This document shows positions 1-5,639 of a stretch of 7,881 bases of DNA, piece by piece. Source of the DNA: Haloarculaceae archaeon (GTDB lineage Archaea > Halobacteriota > Halobacteria > Halobacteriales > Haloarculaceae). The translations under genes were made by a program, and so were the position numbers. Under the pieces are notes generated by a model, which saw only the letters and a program-made list of their open reading frames with translations, searched no databases and was not told the origin of the DNA. Location of the stretch: NCBI GenBank assembly GCA_018609945.1, contig JAHENO010000235.1, positions 1 through 7,881 of the forward strand, given 5' to 3'. Position 1 is the first letter of the stretch, and each line of letters opens with the position of its first letter.

Positions 1-312
1 CCCGGAAACTGTCGGCACACGGCGCGTCGTCAGTCGTTCCGGCCGTTCGGTCGTTCGCGCCACCCCGGCCAGCACACCCTGCAGTCCCGCCCGCTATCCC
101 GACACCGAGCGACCGGAGCCACTGTCGCCGACCCACCCGCGGTTCATCGGACACAGCAGCCGTTAGGGTTGCCGGCGCATCAAACCACGTGGTCGTGTGG
201 GCGCCGCTGGATGGCGTGACGTGACAGGACTCTCGACACGCGGTGAACCGGGCTGCTCCTCCCGGCAGTCTGAAGTGGTGACGTTTTGTCCGTCGAGCCC
301 CTGCACTACGCA
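1..312. other. Left-edge region with no convincing gene; upstream region of the SDR gene
   Basis: No reading frame here looks like a haloarchaeal protein: open stretches on either strand encode Arg/Pro/Ser-rich, basic sequence. I see no tRNA or rRNA. Visible details are a perfect 10-base palindrome ACCACGTGGT at 184-193, a tandem pentamer GTGACGTGAC at 216-225, and a weak T-rich element (CGTTTTGTC, 282-290) centred about 27 bases before the ATG at 313. The last could be a poor TATA box giving a leaderless transcript. None of these has a demonstrated role. The end of a gene lying to the left of the window cannot be excluded. Confidence 0.5.
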
Positions 313-1266
313 ATGAGTGACCGCCCGGAAGATATCGCTGGTGTGTCGGACGTCGACTGTACCGGACTGCAGGCCCTGGTCACCGGATCGACCAGCGGGA
401 TCGGCCGCGCCGCGGCGCTGGCGCTCGGCCGCCTCGGCGCGGACGTCGTCGTCCACGGCCGGGACCCGGACGCGGGCGCGGCGGTGGTCGAGGAACTCTC
501 CAGGAGCGGCGTCGACGCGACGTTCGTCGAGGCGGATTTTGCGGATTTCGACGCCGTCCGGAGTCTCGCGACAGCCGTGCGCGCGGAGACCGACGGGCTC
601 GACCTCCTCGTCAACAACGCCGGCGGGCTGTTCCGGAACGGGGCAGTGACCGACGCCGGTATCGAGTACACGTTCCACGTCAACCACCTGTCGCCGTACC
701 TCCTGACGGCGGACCTGCTCGATCACCTCCGCGAGGGCGCCCGGATCGTCACGACCGCCTCGGCGGCCCACAAGGGGGCCTCGCTCGATCTGGAGCGCGT
801 CCGGGGTGCCGACCGGCACTCCGGGTTCCGGGCGTACAGCCACTCGAAGCTCGCGAACGTCCTCTTCGCCGCGGAACTCGCACGACGGCTCGACGCGACG
901 GGTCGCGAGGTCACCTCGAACAGCATCCACCCGGGCGCGATCCCGGGCAGCGGGTTCAGCCGCTTTCTCCCCGGCCCGCTCCCGGGGCTGTTCCAGCGAC
1001 TCGAAGCGCTCCCCGGCGTGACCTCCGTCGCGGACGGCGCCGCGGAGATCCTGTTCGTCGGCGTCTCGCCGCGCACCGCCGAAATCTCGGGCCGGTACTT
1101 CACGAACCAGCAACCCACCACACCATCGGAGGTCGCCCGGGACCGCGACGCGGCCCGGCGGCTCTGGACGGAGAGTGCCAGGCTGCTCGGCATCGAGGAA
1201 CCGCTGGCGGAGCCCGAGGGACAGCCACGCCCGGCCAGCGACGCCACGGCGGCGGGCGATTCCTGA
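313..1266 (+). CDS. Short-chain dehydrogenase/reductase (classical SDR, retinol-dehydrogenase-like)
   Basis: A cytosolic NAD(P)(H)-dependent oxidoreductase of 317 residues; the substrate cannot be told from sequence. The Rossmann nucleotide-binding motif TGSTSGIG is at residues 24-31. NNAG follows at 101-104 and the structural Asn at 124. The catalytic Ser is at about 150, and Tyr175 and Lys179 lie in YSHSK. HPG at 206-208 follows strand 6. Arg50 just after strand 2 (HGRD) is typical of NADP(H) preference, which is an inference. The order and spacing match the animal retinol dehydrogenase/WW-domain oxidoreductase branch, and haloarchaea carry many paralogues. I chose ATG 313 because the upstream in-frame TTG at 286 adds nine non-conserved residues and overlaps the only promoter-like element. 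The last ~25 residues are a low-complexity Pro/Ala/Glu tail. It may be cotranscribed with the small gene 10 bases downstream. Confidence 0.93.
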   Translation: MSDRPEDIAGVSDVDCTGLQALVTGSTSGIGRAAALALGRLGADVVVHGRDPDAGAAVVEELSRSGVDATFVEADFADFDAVRSLATAVRAETDGLDLLVNNAGGLFRNGAVTDAGIEYTFHVNHLSPYLLTADLLDHLREGARIVTTASAAHKGASLDLERVRGADRHSGFRAYSHSKLANVLFAAELARRLDATGREVTSNSIHPGAIPGSGFSRFLPGPLPGLFQRLEALPGVTSVADGAAEILFVGVSPRTAEISGRYFTNQQPTTPSEVARDRDAARRLWTESARLLGIEEPLAEPEGQPRPASDATAAGDS

Positions 1267-1276
1267 CACACCCCGC

Positions 1277-1531
1277 ATGAACCACGACCGGATTCACGCG
1301 CGGGAACCGGCCCACCACCGCGACCGGTGGACGGTCGGGGCCATCGAATCGATCGAGACGCGGGACGGCCACTGTCACGTCACGGTCACAGCCGAGAACG
1401 GCGGGACCGACGACCTCGTGGTCACGCTCGCCATCCGCGACCTGTTCGTGCGTCGGCTGGATATCGCAGACGGCGACTCGCCCGTCGGCGAGCGGGTCTG
1501 GTACCGGAAACACGGTGGCGCGTCCCGGTAG
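1277..1531 (+). CDS. Small conserved-looking hypothetical protein (84 aa)
   Basis: I do not assign a function. The 84-residue product begins MNHDRIHARE and has four His in the first 14 residues (3, 7, 13, 14). A run of alternating hydrophobic residues follows (about 18-26, 32-39 and 46-52), suggesting beta strands. It ends with a DSPVGERVWYRKHG segment (67-80) that would suit a small beta-barrel. There is no signal peptide, membrane helix or Cys pair (one Cys, at 33). It starts 10 bases after the stop of the SDR gene, which suggests cotranscription. The frame is open further upstream to 1175, but that extension lies inside the SDR gene, is Arg/Pro-rich and looks like shadow sequence, so ATG 1277 is preferred. 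Its acidic central part and the lack of a competing frame support a real gene. Confidence 0.75.
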   Translation: MNHDRIHAREPAHHRDRWTVGAIESIETRDGHCHVTVTAENGGTDDLVVTLAIRDLFVRRLDIADGDSPVGERVWYRKHGGASR

Positions 1532-1603
1532 CGGCGAGGGCGTCAGCGCGGGCTGCTGGCCGGTGATAGTCCTCGGGACCAGTGAGTGTTACCGACCGAA
1601 CCG
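1532..1603. other. Convergent intergenic gap (72 bases)
   Basis: The gap lies between the small + strand gene and the - strand flavoprotein gene. I see no T-rich archaeal terminator. The only fold is a 4-bp GTCC/GGAC hairpin with a 3-base loop at 1569-1579, too weak to call. Confidence 0.5.
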
Positions 1604-3400
1604 CTATTCGAGCTGGTGGTAGTCCAGTTCGTGCCCCTCGTCGAGCGCGTCCTGGACGGCCTGGCTGGGAGTACTGACCGGTTCGGTGTGACCGGTCATG
1701 CCACCGAGATCTGCGCGTTCGAAGTAGATGTTGCGCTGCCAGTCGGGATCGGTCTCCGCGTGGTCGGTCCGGTAGTGTGCACCGCGCGATTCGGTCCGGG
1801 CCAGCGCGCCACGCAGGACTGCCTCGGCCGCAGTCAGCATGAACCCGACGTCGACTGCGAACTCGAAGGAGGGGCTGGTGACCGGCCCGACGTCCAAATC
1901 CGCCGCCTTCCACCGGAGGTCGTCAAGCGCGTCGAGGCCTGCCTGCAGCGACTCCCCGTCACGCAGGATGCCGGCGTGGTCCCACAGCAGGTCCTGGATG
2001 TCGGTGAAGACGTCCATCACGTCGTACGCCCCGTCGCGTCCGGCCAGCGCCGCGAGGTCGGCGAAGTGGGGTTCAGCGACGCCGCCGACGACGCTGTCCG
2101 GGAGCGAGCCGGGACCGTCCACTCGCCCGGCGATCCGCTCGCCGGCGACGACGCCGAAGGCGACGGTCTCGGCCAGCGAGTTCCCGCCCAGGCGGTTGGC
2201 GCCGTGGACGCCCGCCATCGTCTCGCCGATGGCGAACAGGCCGTCGACGCTCGTCTCGCCGTACTCGTCGACTGCCACGCCGCCCATTCCGTAGTGAGCC
2301 GTCGGCGCGACCTCGACCGGTTCGACCGCCATGTCGACACCCAGCTCCTGGAACCGCTCGTACATCCGGGGCAGTCGCTCACGGATGAACGCCTCGTCCC
2401 TGTGTGAGATGTCGAGATAGACACCGCCGTTCTCGGTGCCACGCCCCTCTGCTACCTCTTTGGCGATGGCACGCGCCACGACGTCGCGGGCGTCCAGTTC
2501 CATCTGGTCGGGCGAGTACCGCTCCATGAACCGCTCGCCCTCGGCGTTGTAGAGGCGCCCACCCTCGCCGCGGATCGCCTCGGTGACGAGACGCCCGCTC
2601 CAGGGCTCCCACTCCGGATCGGTCTCGTCGACGGCCATCCCCGTCGGGTGGAACTGGACGAACTCCATGTCCATCAGCTCGGCCCCGGCGTCGTAGGCCA
2701 GGGCGGGGCCGTCGCCGTTGTTCTCGTCGTCCCGGGACGTGTGGCGGTTGTAGATCGCCGCGTACCCGCCGGCCGCGAGCACGACCGTGCCGGCGTTGAA
2801 CAGGAGAAAGTCGCCGGTGTCCATGTCGAACCCGACGGCGCCGTGCAGCTGCTCGCCGTCCGAGAGCAGTTTCGTCACCATCACGTTCTCGCGGTAGGGA
2901 ACCGACAGCTCCTGGGCCCGGGCGACGAGCGTGTCCAGCATCGATTCGCCGGTGTGGTCGCCGGCGAATGCCGTCCGGCGGAACGACTGGGCGCCGAAGT
3001 ACCGCTGGTCGATCTCGCCGTCCTCCGTCCGGGAAAAGTCCATCCCCCACTCGTCGAGTTCCCGCAGGCGCTCGGGCATCTGTTCGGTGACTGTCTCCAC
3101 CTTCGCGGGGTCGTTGAGGAAGTGCCCCTCGTTGAGCGTGTCGGCAGCGTGGATCGCCCACGAGTCTTCCGGGTCGCGGATCCCGAGCGCACCGTTGATG
3201 CCGCCCCGGGCCCAGGTCGTGTGGGCGTCGCCGTGATTCCGTTTGCCCAGCACCAGCACGTCGTCGACGCCCCGCTCGGCCAGTTCGATGGCGGTGCGGG
3301 CGCCCGCGGCGCCAGCCCCGACCACGAGTACCGACACGTCTACCCGGTCGTATGCAGGGAGACGAGTCTCGTCACTACCAGCCGTGTCCCGGTTAGTCAT
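1604..3400 (-). CDS. Stand-alone FAD-dependent succinate dehydrogenase/fumarate reductase-type flavoprotein
   Basis: A 598-residue flavoprotein of the SdhA/FrdA/NadB superfamily, expected to interconvert succinate and fumarate or a similar dicarboxylate. The dinucleotide-binding GAGAAG is at 28-33. HTTWARGGI at 60-68 places His60 where SdhA/FrdA attach FAD covalently. FVQFHPTGM (247-255, His251), RGEGG (277-281, Arg277), TAHYGMGG (367-374, His369) and ANRLGGNSLAE (401-411, Arg403) supply the catalytic and dicarboxylate-binding residues. The flavin-binding IGE is at 391-393. The C-terminal helical domain contains the usual ESRGAHYRTD (537-546). Gln138 (AQSFRRT) stands where E. coli aspartate oxidase NadB has Glu121, which argues against NadB. 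No SdhB, SdhC/D, nadA or nadC gene is in the window, so the electron partner is unknown. Thiol:fumarate-reductase-like or aspartate-oxidase-like roles remain alternatives. The gene has its own promoter and starts at ATG 3400, probably leaderless. Confidence 0.88.
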   Translation of the reverse strand: MTNRDTAGSDETRLPAYDRVDVSVLVVGAGAAGARTAIELAERGVDDVLVLGKRNHGDAHTTWARGGINGALGIRDPEDSWAIHAADTLNEGHFLNDPAKVETVTEQMPERLRELDEWGMDFSRTEDGEIDQRYFGAQSFRRTAFAGDHTGESMLDTLVARAQELSVPYRENVMVTKLLSDGEQLHGAVGFDMDTGDFLLFNAGTVVLAAGGYAAIYNRHTSRDDENNGDGPALAYDAGAELMDMEFVQFHPTGMAVDETDPEWEPWSGRLVTEAIRGEGGRLYNAEGERFMERYSPDQMELDARDVVARAIAKEVAEGRGTENGGVYLDISHRDEAFIRERLPRMYERFQELGVDMAVEPVEVAPTAHYGMGGVAVDEYGETSVDGLFAIGETMAGVHGANRLGGNSLAETVAFGVVAGERIAGRVDGPGSLPDSVVGGVAEPHFADLAALAGRDGAYDVMDVFTDIQDLLWDHAGILRDGESLQAGLDALDDLRWKAADLDVGPVTSPSFEFAVDVGFMLTAAEAVLRGALARTESRGAHYRTDHAETDPDWQRNIYFERADLGGMTGHTEPVSTPSQAVQDALDEGHELDYHQLE

Positions 3401-3424
3401 GTCTCTCTAGAGGGGTCGAACACC

Positions 3425-3430
3425 ATTAAG
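3425..3430 (-). promoter_or_regulatory. TATA-like box of the flavoprotein gene
   Basis: On the - strand this reads CTTAAT, the only AT-rich stretch in the 88-base gap. It is centred about 27 bases before the ATG at 3400, so the transcript would begin at or next to the start codon (leaderless). No ribosome binding site lies before the ATG. A 16-base alternating purine-pyrimidine tract sits immediately upstream. Confidence 0.55.
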
Positions 3431-3433
3431 CGT

Positions 3434-3449
3434 TGCGCGCGCGTGCGCG
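3434..3449. repeat. Alternating purine-pyrimidine tract (16 bases)
   Basis: A strict pyrimidine/purine alternation, mostly CG steps, lies just upstream of the TATA-like box of the flavoprotein gene. Such tracts can adopt Z-DNA under negative supercoiling. From established work, the Halobacterium bop promoter carries an alternating RY element linked to supercoiling sensitivity. A similar role here is only an inference, and in GC-rich DNA such a run can also arise by chance. Confidence 0.5.
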
Positions 3450-3488
3450 AGAGGCGAGACTCGGCAATCGGGGGGCGACGGTGAGTGC

Positions 3489-3962
3489 TCAGAGCAGCCG
3501 GGAAGCCAGCGCCACCAGCGGGACCAACACGGCGAGGTAGGCGGCCGCCGAGATAGCCCAGTCGCGCCGGATGGTGCCGACTCGCCCGGCAGCGACCTGC
3601 GACCGCGGGAGCACGACGACGGCGAAGAAGCCCACCATCAGCCCGTACAGCACGGCCGCGGCGGCGAGCGTGGCGACGGGCGATTGGCCGCCCAGCACAC
3701 CCTCGCTCGCGAACAGCAGCCAGACGAACAGCGGACCCGTCAGTATCCCGGCCAGATAGTGGACGACCGTGGCCAGTCGCGCGGGTGCCTCGGCCGGCGG
3801 CCGGTCGGTGAGCACCCCCGACGCGACGTCGGGTGGTGTCGTCCCTTCGGGCAGTCTGGCCATCACGCGGTCCATGCCGAGCGTGGCGACGACGCCAGCG
3901 ACGACACCGGCGGCGAACCGGAGCGGCACCGCCAGCGGCGCGGTAGCCACCAGTGGCTCCAT
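3489..3962 (-). CDS. Hypothetical integral membrane protein with four predicted helices
   Basis: An unrecognised haloarchaeal-type membrane protein of 157 residues. By eye there are four hydrophobic helices, at about residues 9-29, 63-85, 95-118 and 134-156. Helices 1 and 2 are joined by a ~33-residue polar loop rich in Pro and Asp (TTPPDVASG at 41-49). Helices 3 and 4 are joined by a short basic segment (residues 120-134, containing RVGTIRRD). There is no catalytic motif, metal-binding cluster or retinal-type lysine that I recognise, so I give no function. The basic loop between helices 3 and 4 suggests that it faces the cytoplasm, putting both ends outside, but this is a weak inference. It is divergent from the PhrB-like photolyase gene, with mirror-image promoters. 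The ATG at 3962 lies about 28 bases from its TATA box and is probably leaderless. Gly/Ala-rich helices suggest tight packing. Confidence 0.82.
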   Translation of the reverse strand: MEPLVATAPLAVPLRFAAGVVAGVVATLGMDRVMARLPEGTTPPDVASGVLTDRPPAEAPARLATVVHYLAGILTGPLFVWLLFASEGVLGGQSPVATLAAAAVLYGLMVGFFAVVVLPRSQVAAGRVGTIRRDWAISAAAYLAVLVPLVALASRLL

Positions 3963-3986
3963 ACGCGAGCCTTGGGCCGAACCGAG

Positions 3987-3994
3987 TATAATTC
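3987..3994 (-). promoter_or_regulatory. TATA box of the membrane-protein gene
   Basis: On the - strand this reads GAATTATA. Its centre is about 28 bases before the ATG at 3962, placing the predicted transcript start at the start codon. It forms one arm of a perfect inverted repeat with the box at 4006-4013. Confidence 0.65.
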
Positions 3995-4005
3995 CCGGTG
4001 GCGGA

Positions 4006-4013
4006 GAATTATA
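4006..4013 (+). promoter_or_regulatory. TATA box of the PhrB-like photolyase gene
   Basis: GAATTATA is centred about 27 bases before ATG 4037. This fits a leaderless transcript and decides the start: the in-frame GTG at 3998 would lie upstream of its own promoter element. Confidence 0.65.
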
Positions 4014-4036
4014 GGACTCCAGGCCTTCCTGAGGGT

Positions 4037-5596
4037 ATGCGCCAGCCGACAGTCGGCACGCCCCCCGAGTACACCGTCGGGGCCGAGGAGGTGCCCTGGC
4101 TCCTGGGCACGCACCTCACCGAGCAGTGTGGGCCACTCGCCCGCGCACCTGAAGGCAGCGAGGTGTTGCTCGTCGAGGCCCACGACTTCGCCCGCCGGAT
4201 GCCCTACCACCACCACAAACTCACGCTCGTGTTCGCCGCCATGCGACACGCCCGGGACCGCCTGCGCGCGGCCGGCTACGACGTCACCTACATCCAGGCG
4301 GACACCTTCGGCGAGGCCTTCGAGACGTTCTTCGCGGACAACCCCGACGCCACGCTGGTGACGATGCGGTCACCGAGTCACGGCGCCGAGCGCCGGTTCC
4401 GCGAACTCGTCGACGCGGCTGGCGGCGATATCCGTGTCGTCGAGAACGAACTGTTCGTCAGTACGCGCAAGGCGTTCGACGAGTGGGCCGACGGGGACGA
4501 GGCGTTCAGACACGAGCGCTTCTACCGGTGGATGCGCCGGCAAACGGGCGTGTTGATGGACGGCGACGACCCGGTCGGCGGCGAGTGGAACTACGACGCG
4601 GAGAACCGGGAGTTCCCGCCCGACGAGTGGGAGGCGCCGCCCGTCCCCGCGCCCGAGCCCGACGCGGTGACCGAGGAGACGGCCGCCTGGGTCTCGGCGG
4701 AGTTCGACACGTGGGGCAGTCCCGAGGGGTTCCGCTGGCCGGTGACCCGCGAGGAGGCCCGCGACCACCTGGAGCATTTCGTCACGCACCGGCTGCCGGC
4801 GTTCGGTCCTTACCAGGACGCGATGCGTAGCGAGGACTGGGCGATGGCCCACTCGCTGCTGAGTGCCTCGGTGAACATCGGCCTGCTACACCCGATGGAA
4901 GTCATCGAGGCCGTCGCGGACGCCTACCGCAACCGCGAGGAGGTCGGGCTCCCCTCGGCGGAGGGCTGCGTCAGGCAGATTCTCGGCTGGCGGGAGTTCA
5001 TGCGCCACGTCTACAGGCACGCGATGCCCGACCTGGCGACCGCGAACCAGCTGGGCGCGACCCACTCGCTGCCGGCGTTTTACTGGACCGGCGAGACGGA
5101 CATGCACTGTCTGGCCGAGACTGTCGGGGACGTCCACGCGCGCGGCTACGCCCACCACATCCAGCGGCTGATGGTGCTCGCGAACTTCGCGACGCTGTGG
5201 GGCGTCGAACCGCGGGAACTCAACGAGTGGTTCCACGCCACCTACGTCGACGCCTACCACTGGGTCACGACGCCGAACGTGATCGAGATGGGGCAGTACG
5301 GCCACGGAATCTTCGCGACGAAGCCGTACGTCTCCTCGGCCAACTACATCGACCGGATGTCCGATTACTGCGGGGACTGTGGCTACTACAAGACCAAGGA
5401 CACCGGCGAGCGGGCCTGCCCGTTCAACGCCCTCTACTGGGACTTCCTCGACCGCAACGAGGACCGACTCCAGTCGAACCACCGCATGGGACTGATGTAC
5501 GGCCACGTCGACGACAAGCGCGAGTCCGGGGAGATGGCGGATATCCACGAACGGGTCGAAGACCTGCGCGAGATGGCGGCCGAGGGCGAGTTGTGA
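4037..5596 (+). CDS. Iron-sulfur cryptochrome/photolyase family protein (PhrB-like, probable (6-4) photolyase)
   Basis: A 519-residue protein of the FeS-BCP/CryPro branch, light-driven flavoenzymes that repair UV lesions ((6-4) photoproducts in Agrobacterium PhrB) or act as photoreceptors. An N-terminal alpha/beta antenna domain (about 18-150) contains MPYHHHKLTL (55-64). The helical FAD domain (about 230-510) carries Cys358, Cys445, Cys448 and Cys461. Their spacing (87, 3, 13) closely matches PhrB's [4Fe-4S] ligands Cys350, 438, 441 and 454. By the same alignment from memory, His374 in YAHHIQRL corresponds to the catalytic His366, Tyr431 and Tyr437 to Tyr424 and Tyr430, and Trp350 and Trp398 to the photoreduction tryptophans 342 and 390. 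(6-4) repair is therefore likely but inferred. ATG 4037 is preferred over GTG 3998 because of the TATA box at 4006-4013. The gene converges on a DASH cryptochrome. Confidence 0.93.
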   Translation: MRQPTVGTPPEYTVGAEEVPWLLGTHLTEQCGPLARAPEGSEVLLVEAHDFARRMPYHHHKLTLVFAAMRHARDRLRAAGYDVTYIQADTFGEAFETFFADNPDATLVTMRSPSHGAERRFRELVDAAGGDIRVVENELFVSTRKAFDEWADGDEAFRHERFYRWMRRQTGVLMDGDDPVGGEWNYDAENREFPPDEWEAPPVPAPEPDAVTEETAAWVSAEFDTWGSPEGFRWPVTREEARDHLEHFVTHRLPAFGPYQDAMRSEDWAMAHSLLSASVNIGLLHPMEVIEAVADAYRNREEVGLPSAEGCVRQILGWREFMRHVYRHAMPDLATANQLGATHSLPAFYWTGETDMHCLAETVGDVHARGYAHHIQRLMVLANFATLWGVEPRELNEWFHATYVDAYHWVTTPNVIEMGQYGHGIFATKPYVSSANYIDRMSDYCGDCGYYKTKDTGERACPFNALYWDFLDRNEDRLQSNHRMGLMYGHVDDKRESGEMADIHERVEDLREMAAEGEL

Positions 5597-5624
5597 CTGT
5601 CGCGGTGGCAGCCGCAATCGACCT

Positions 5625-5639
5625 GCTGACCTGGTCAGC
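5625..5639. terminator. Interrupted palindrome between the two photolyase-family genes
   Basis: GCTGACC and GGTCAGC are exact reverse complements around a single T, able to fold as a 6-bp stem with a 3-base loop. The palindrome occupies the end of the 42-base convergent gap and overlaps one base of the DASH gene's stop codon. It could act on both converging transcripts or bind a protein. There is no T-tract, so terminator function is only a guess. Confidence 0.3.

Larger units (their letters stand above)
3987..4013. repeat. Perfect 8-bp inverted repeat made of two divergent TATA boxes
   Basis: TATAATTC at 3987-3994 and GAATTATA at 4006-4013 are exact reverse complements separated by 11 bases (3995-4005). 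Each arm sits at TATA distance from the ATG it points towards. The simplest reading is two back-to-back core promoters. Binding of one TATA/TFB complex could exclude the other, and a dimeric regulator binding the symmetric site is also possible. Confidence 0.7.

Noticed and set aside
35..58. Repeated CGTTC pentamers near the left edge
   Set aside because: Three copies at uneven spacing in GC-rich sequence; too short and irregular for a repeat array, and there are no CRISPR-like units.
163..1278. Long - strand open frame of 371 codons opposite the SDR gene
   Set aside because: Arg/Pro/Gly-rich with no recognisable motif. It is the antisense shadow of a clear SDR gene in GC-rich DNA, where antisense frames stay open.
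1569..1579. Small GTCC/GGAC hairpin in the convergent gap as a terminator
   Set aside because: A 4-bp stem without a T-tract is expected by chance.
1604..3400. Naming the flavoprotein nadB (L-aspartate oxidase)
   Set aside because: The His at the covalent-FAD position and Gln138 in place of the NadB Glu favour the SDH/FRD side, and no nadA or nadC is nearby. It is kept only as an alternative.
2648..3484. + strand frame of 278 codons opposite the flavoprotein gene
   Set aside because: Val/Arg/Gly-rich with no domain pattern, and fully opposite a gene with many conserved motifs.
3998..4036. GTG at 3998 as the start of the PhrB-like gene
   Set aside because: It lies upstream of the TATA box at 4006-4013; ATG 4037 is at the right distance for a leaderless transcript.
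4967..4969. Cys311 of the PhrB-like protein as an iron-sulfur ligand
   Set aside because: Its distance to the CxxC pair is 134 residues, whereas PhrB has about 88; Cys358 fits instead.
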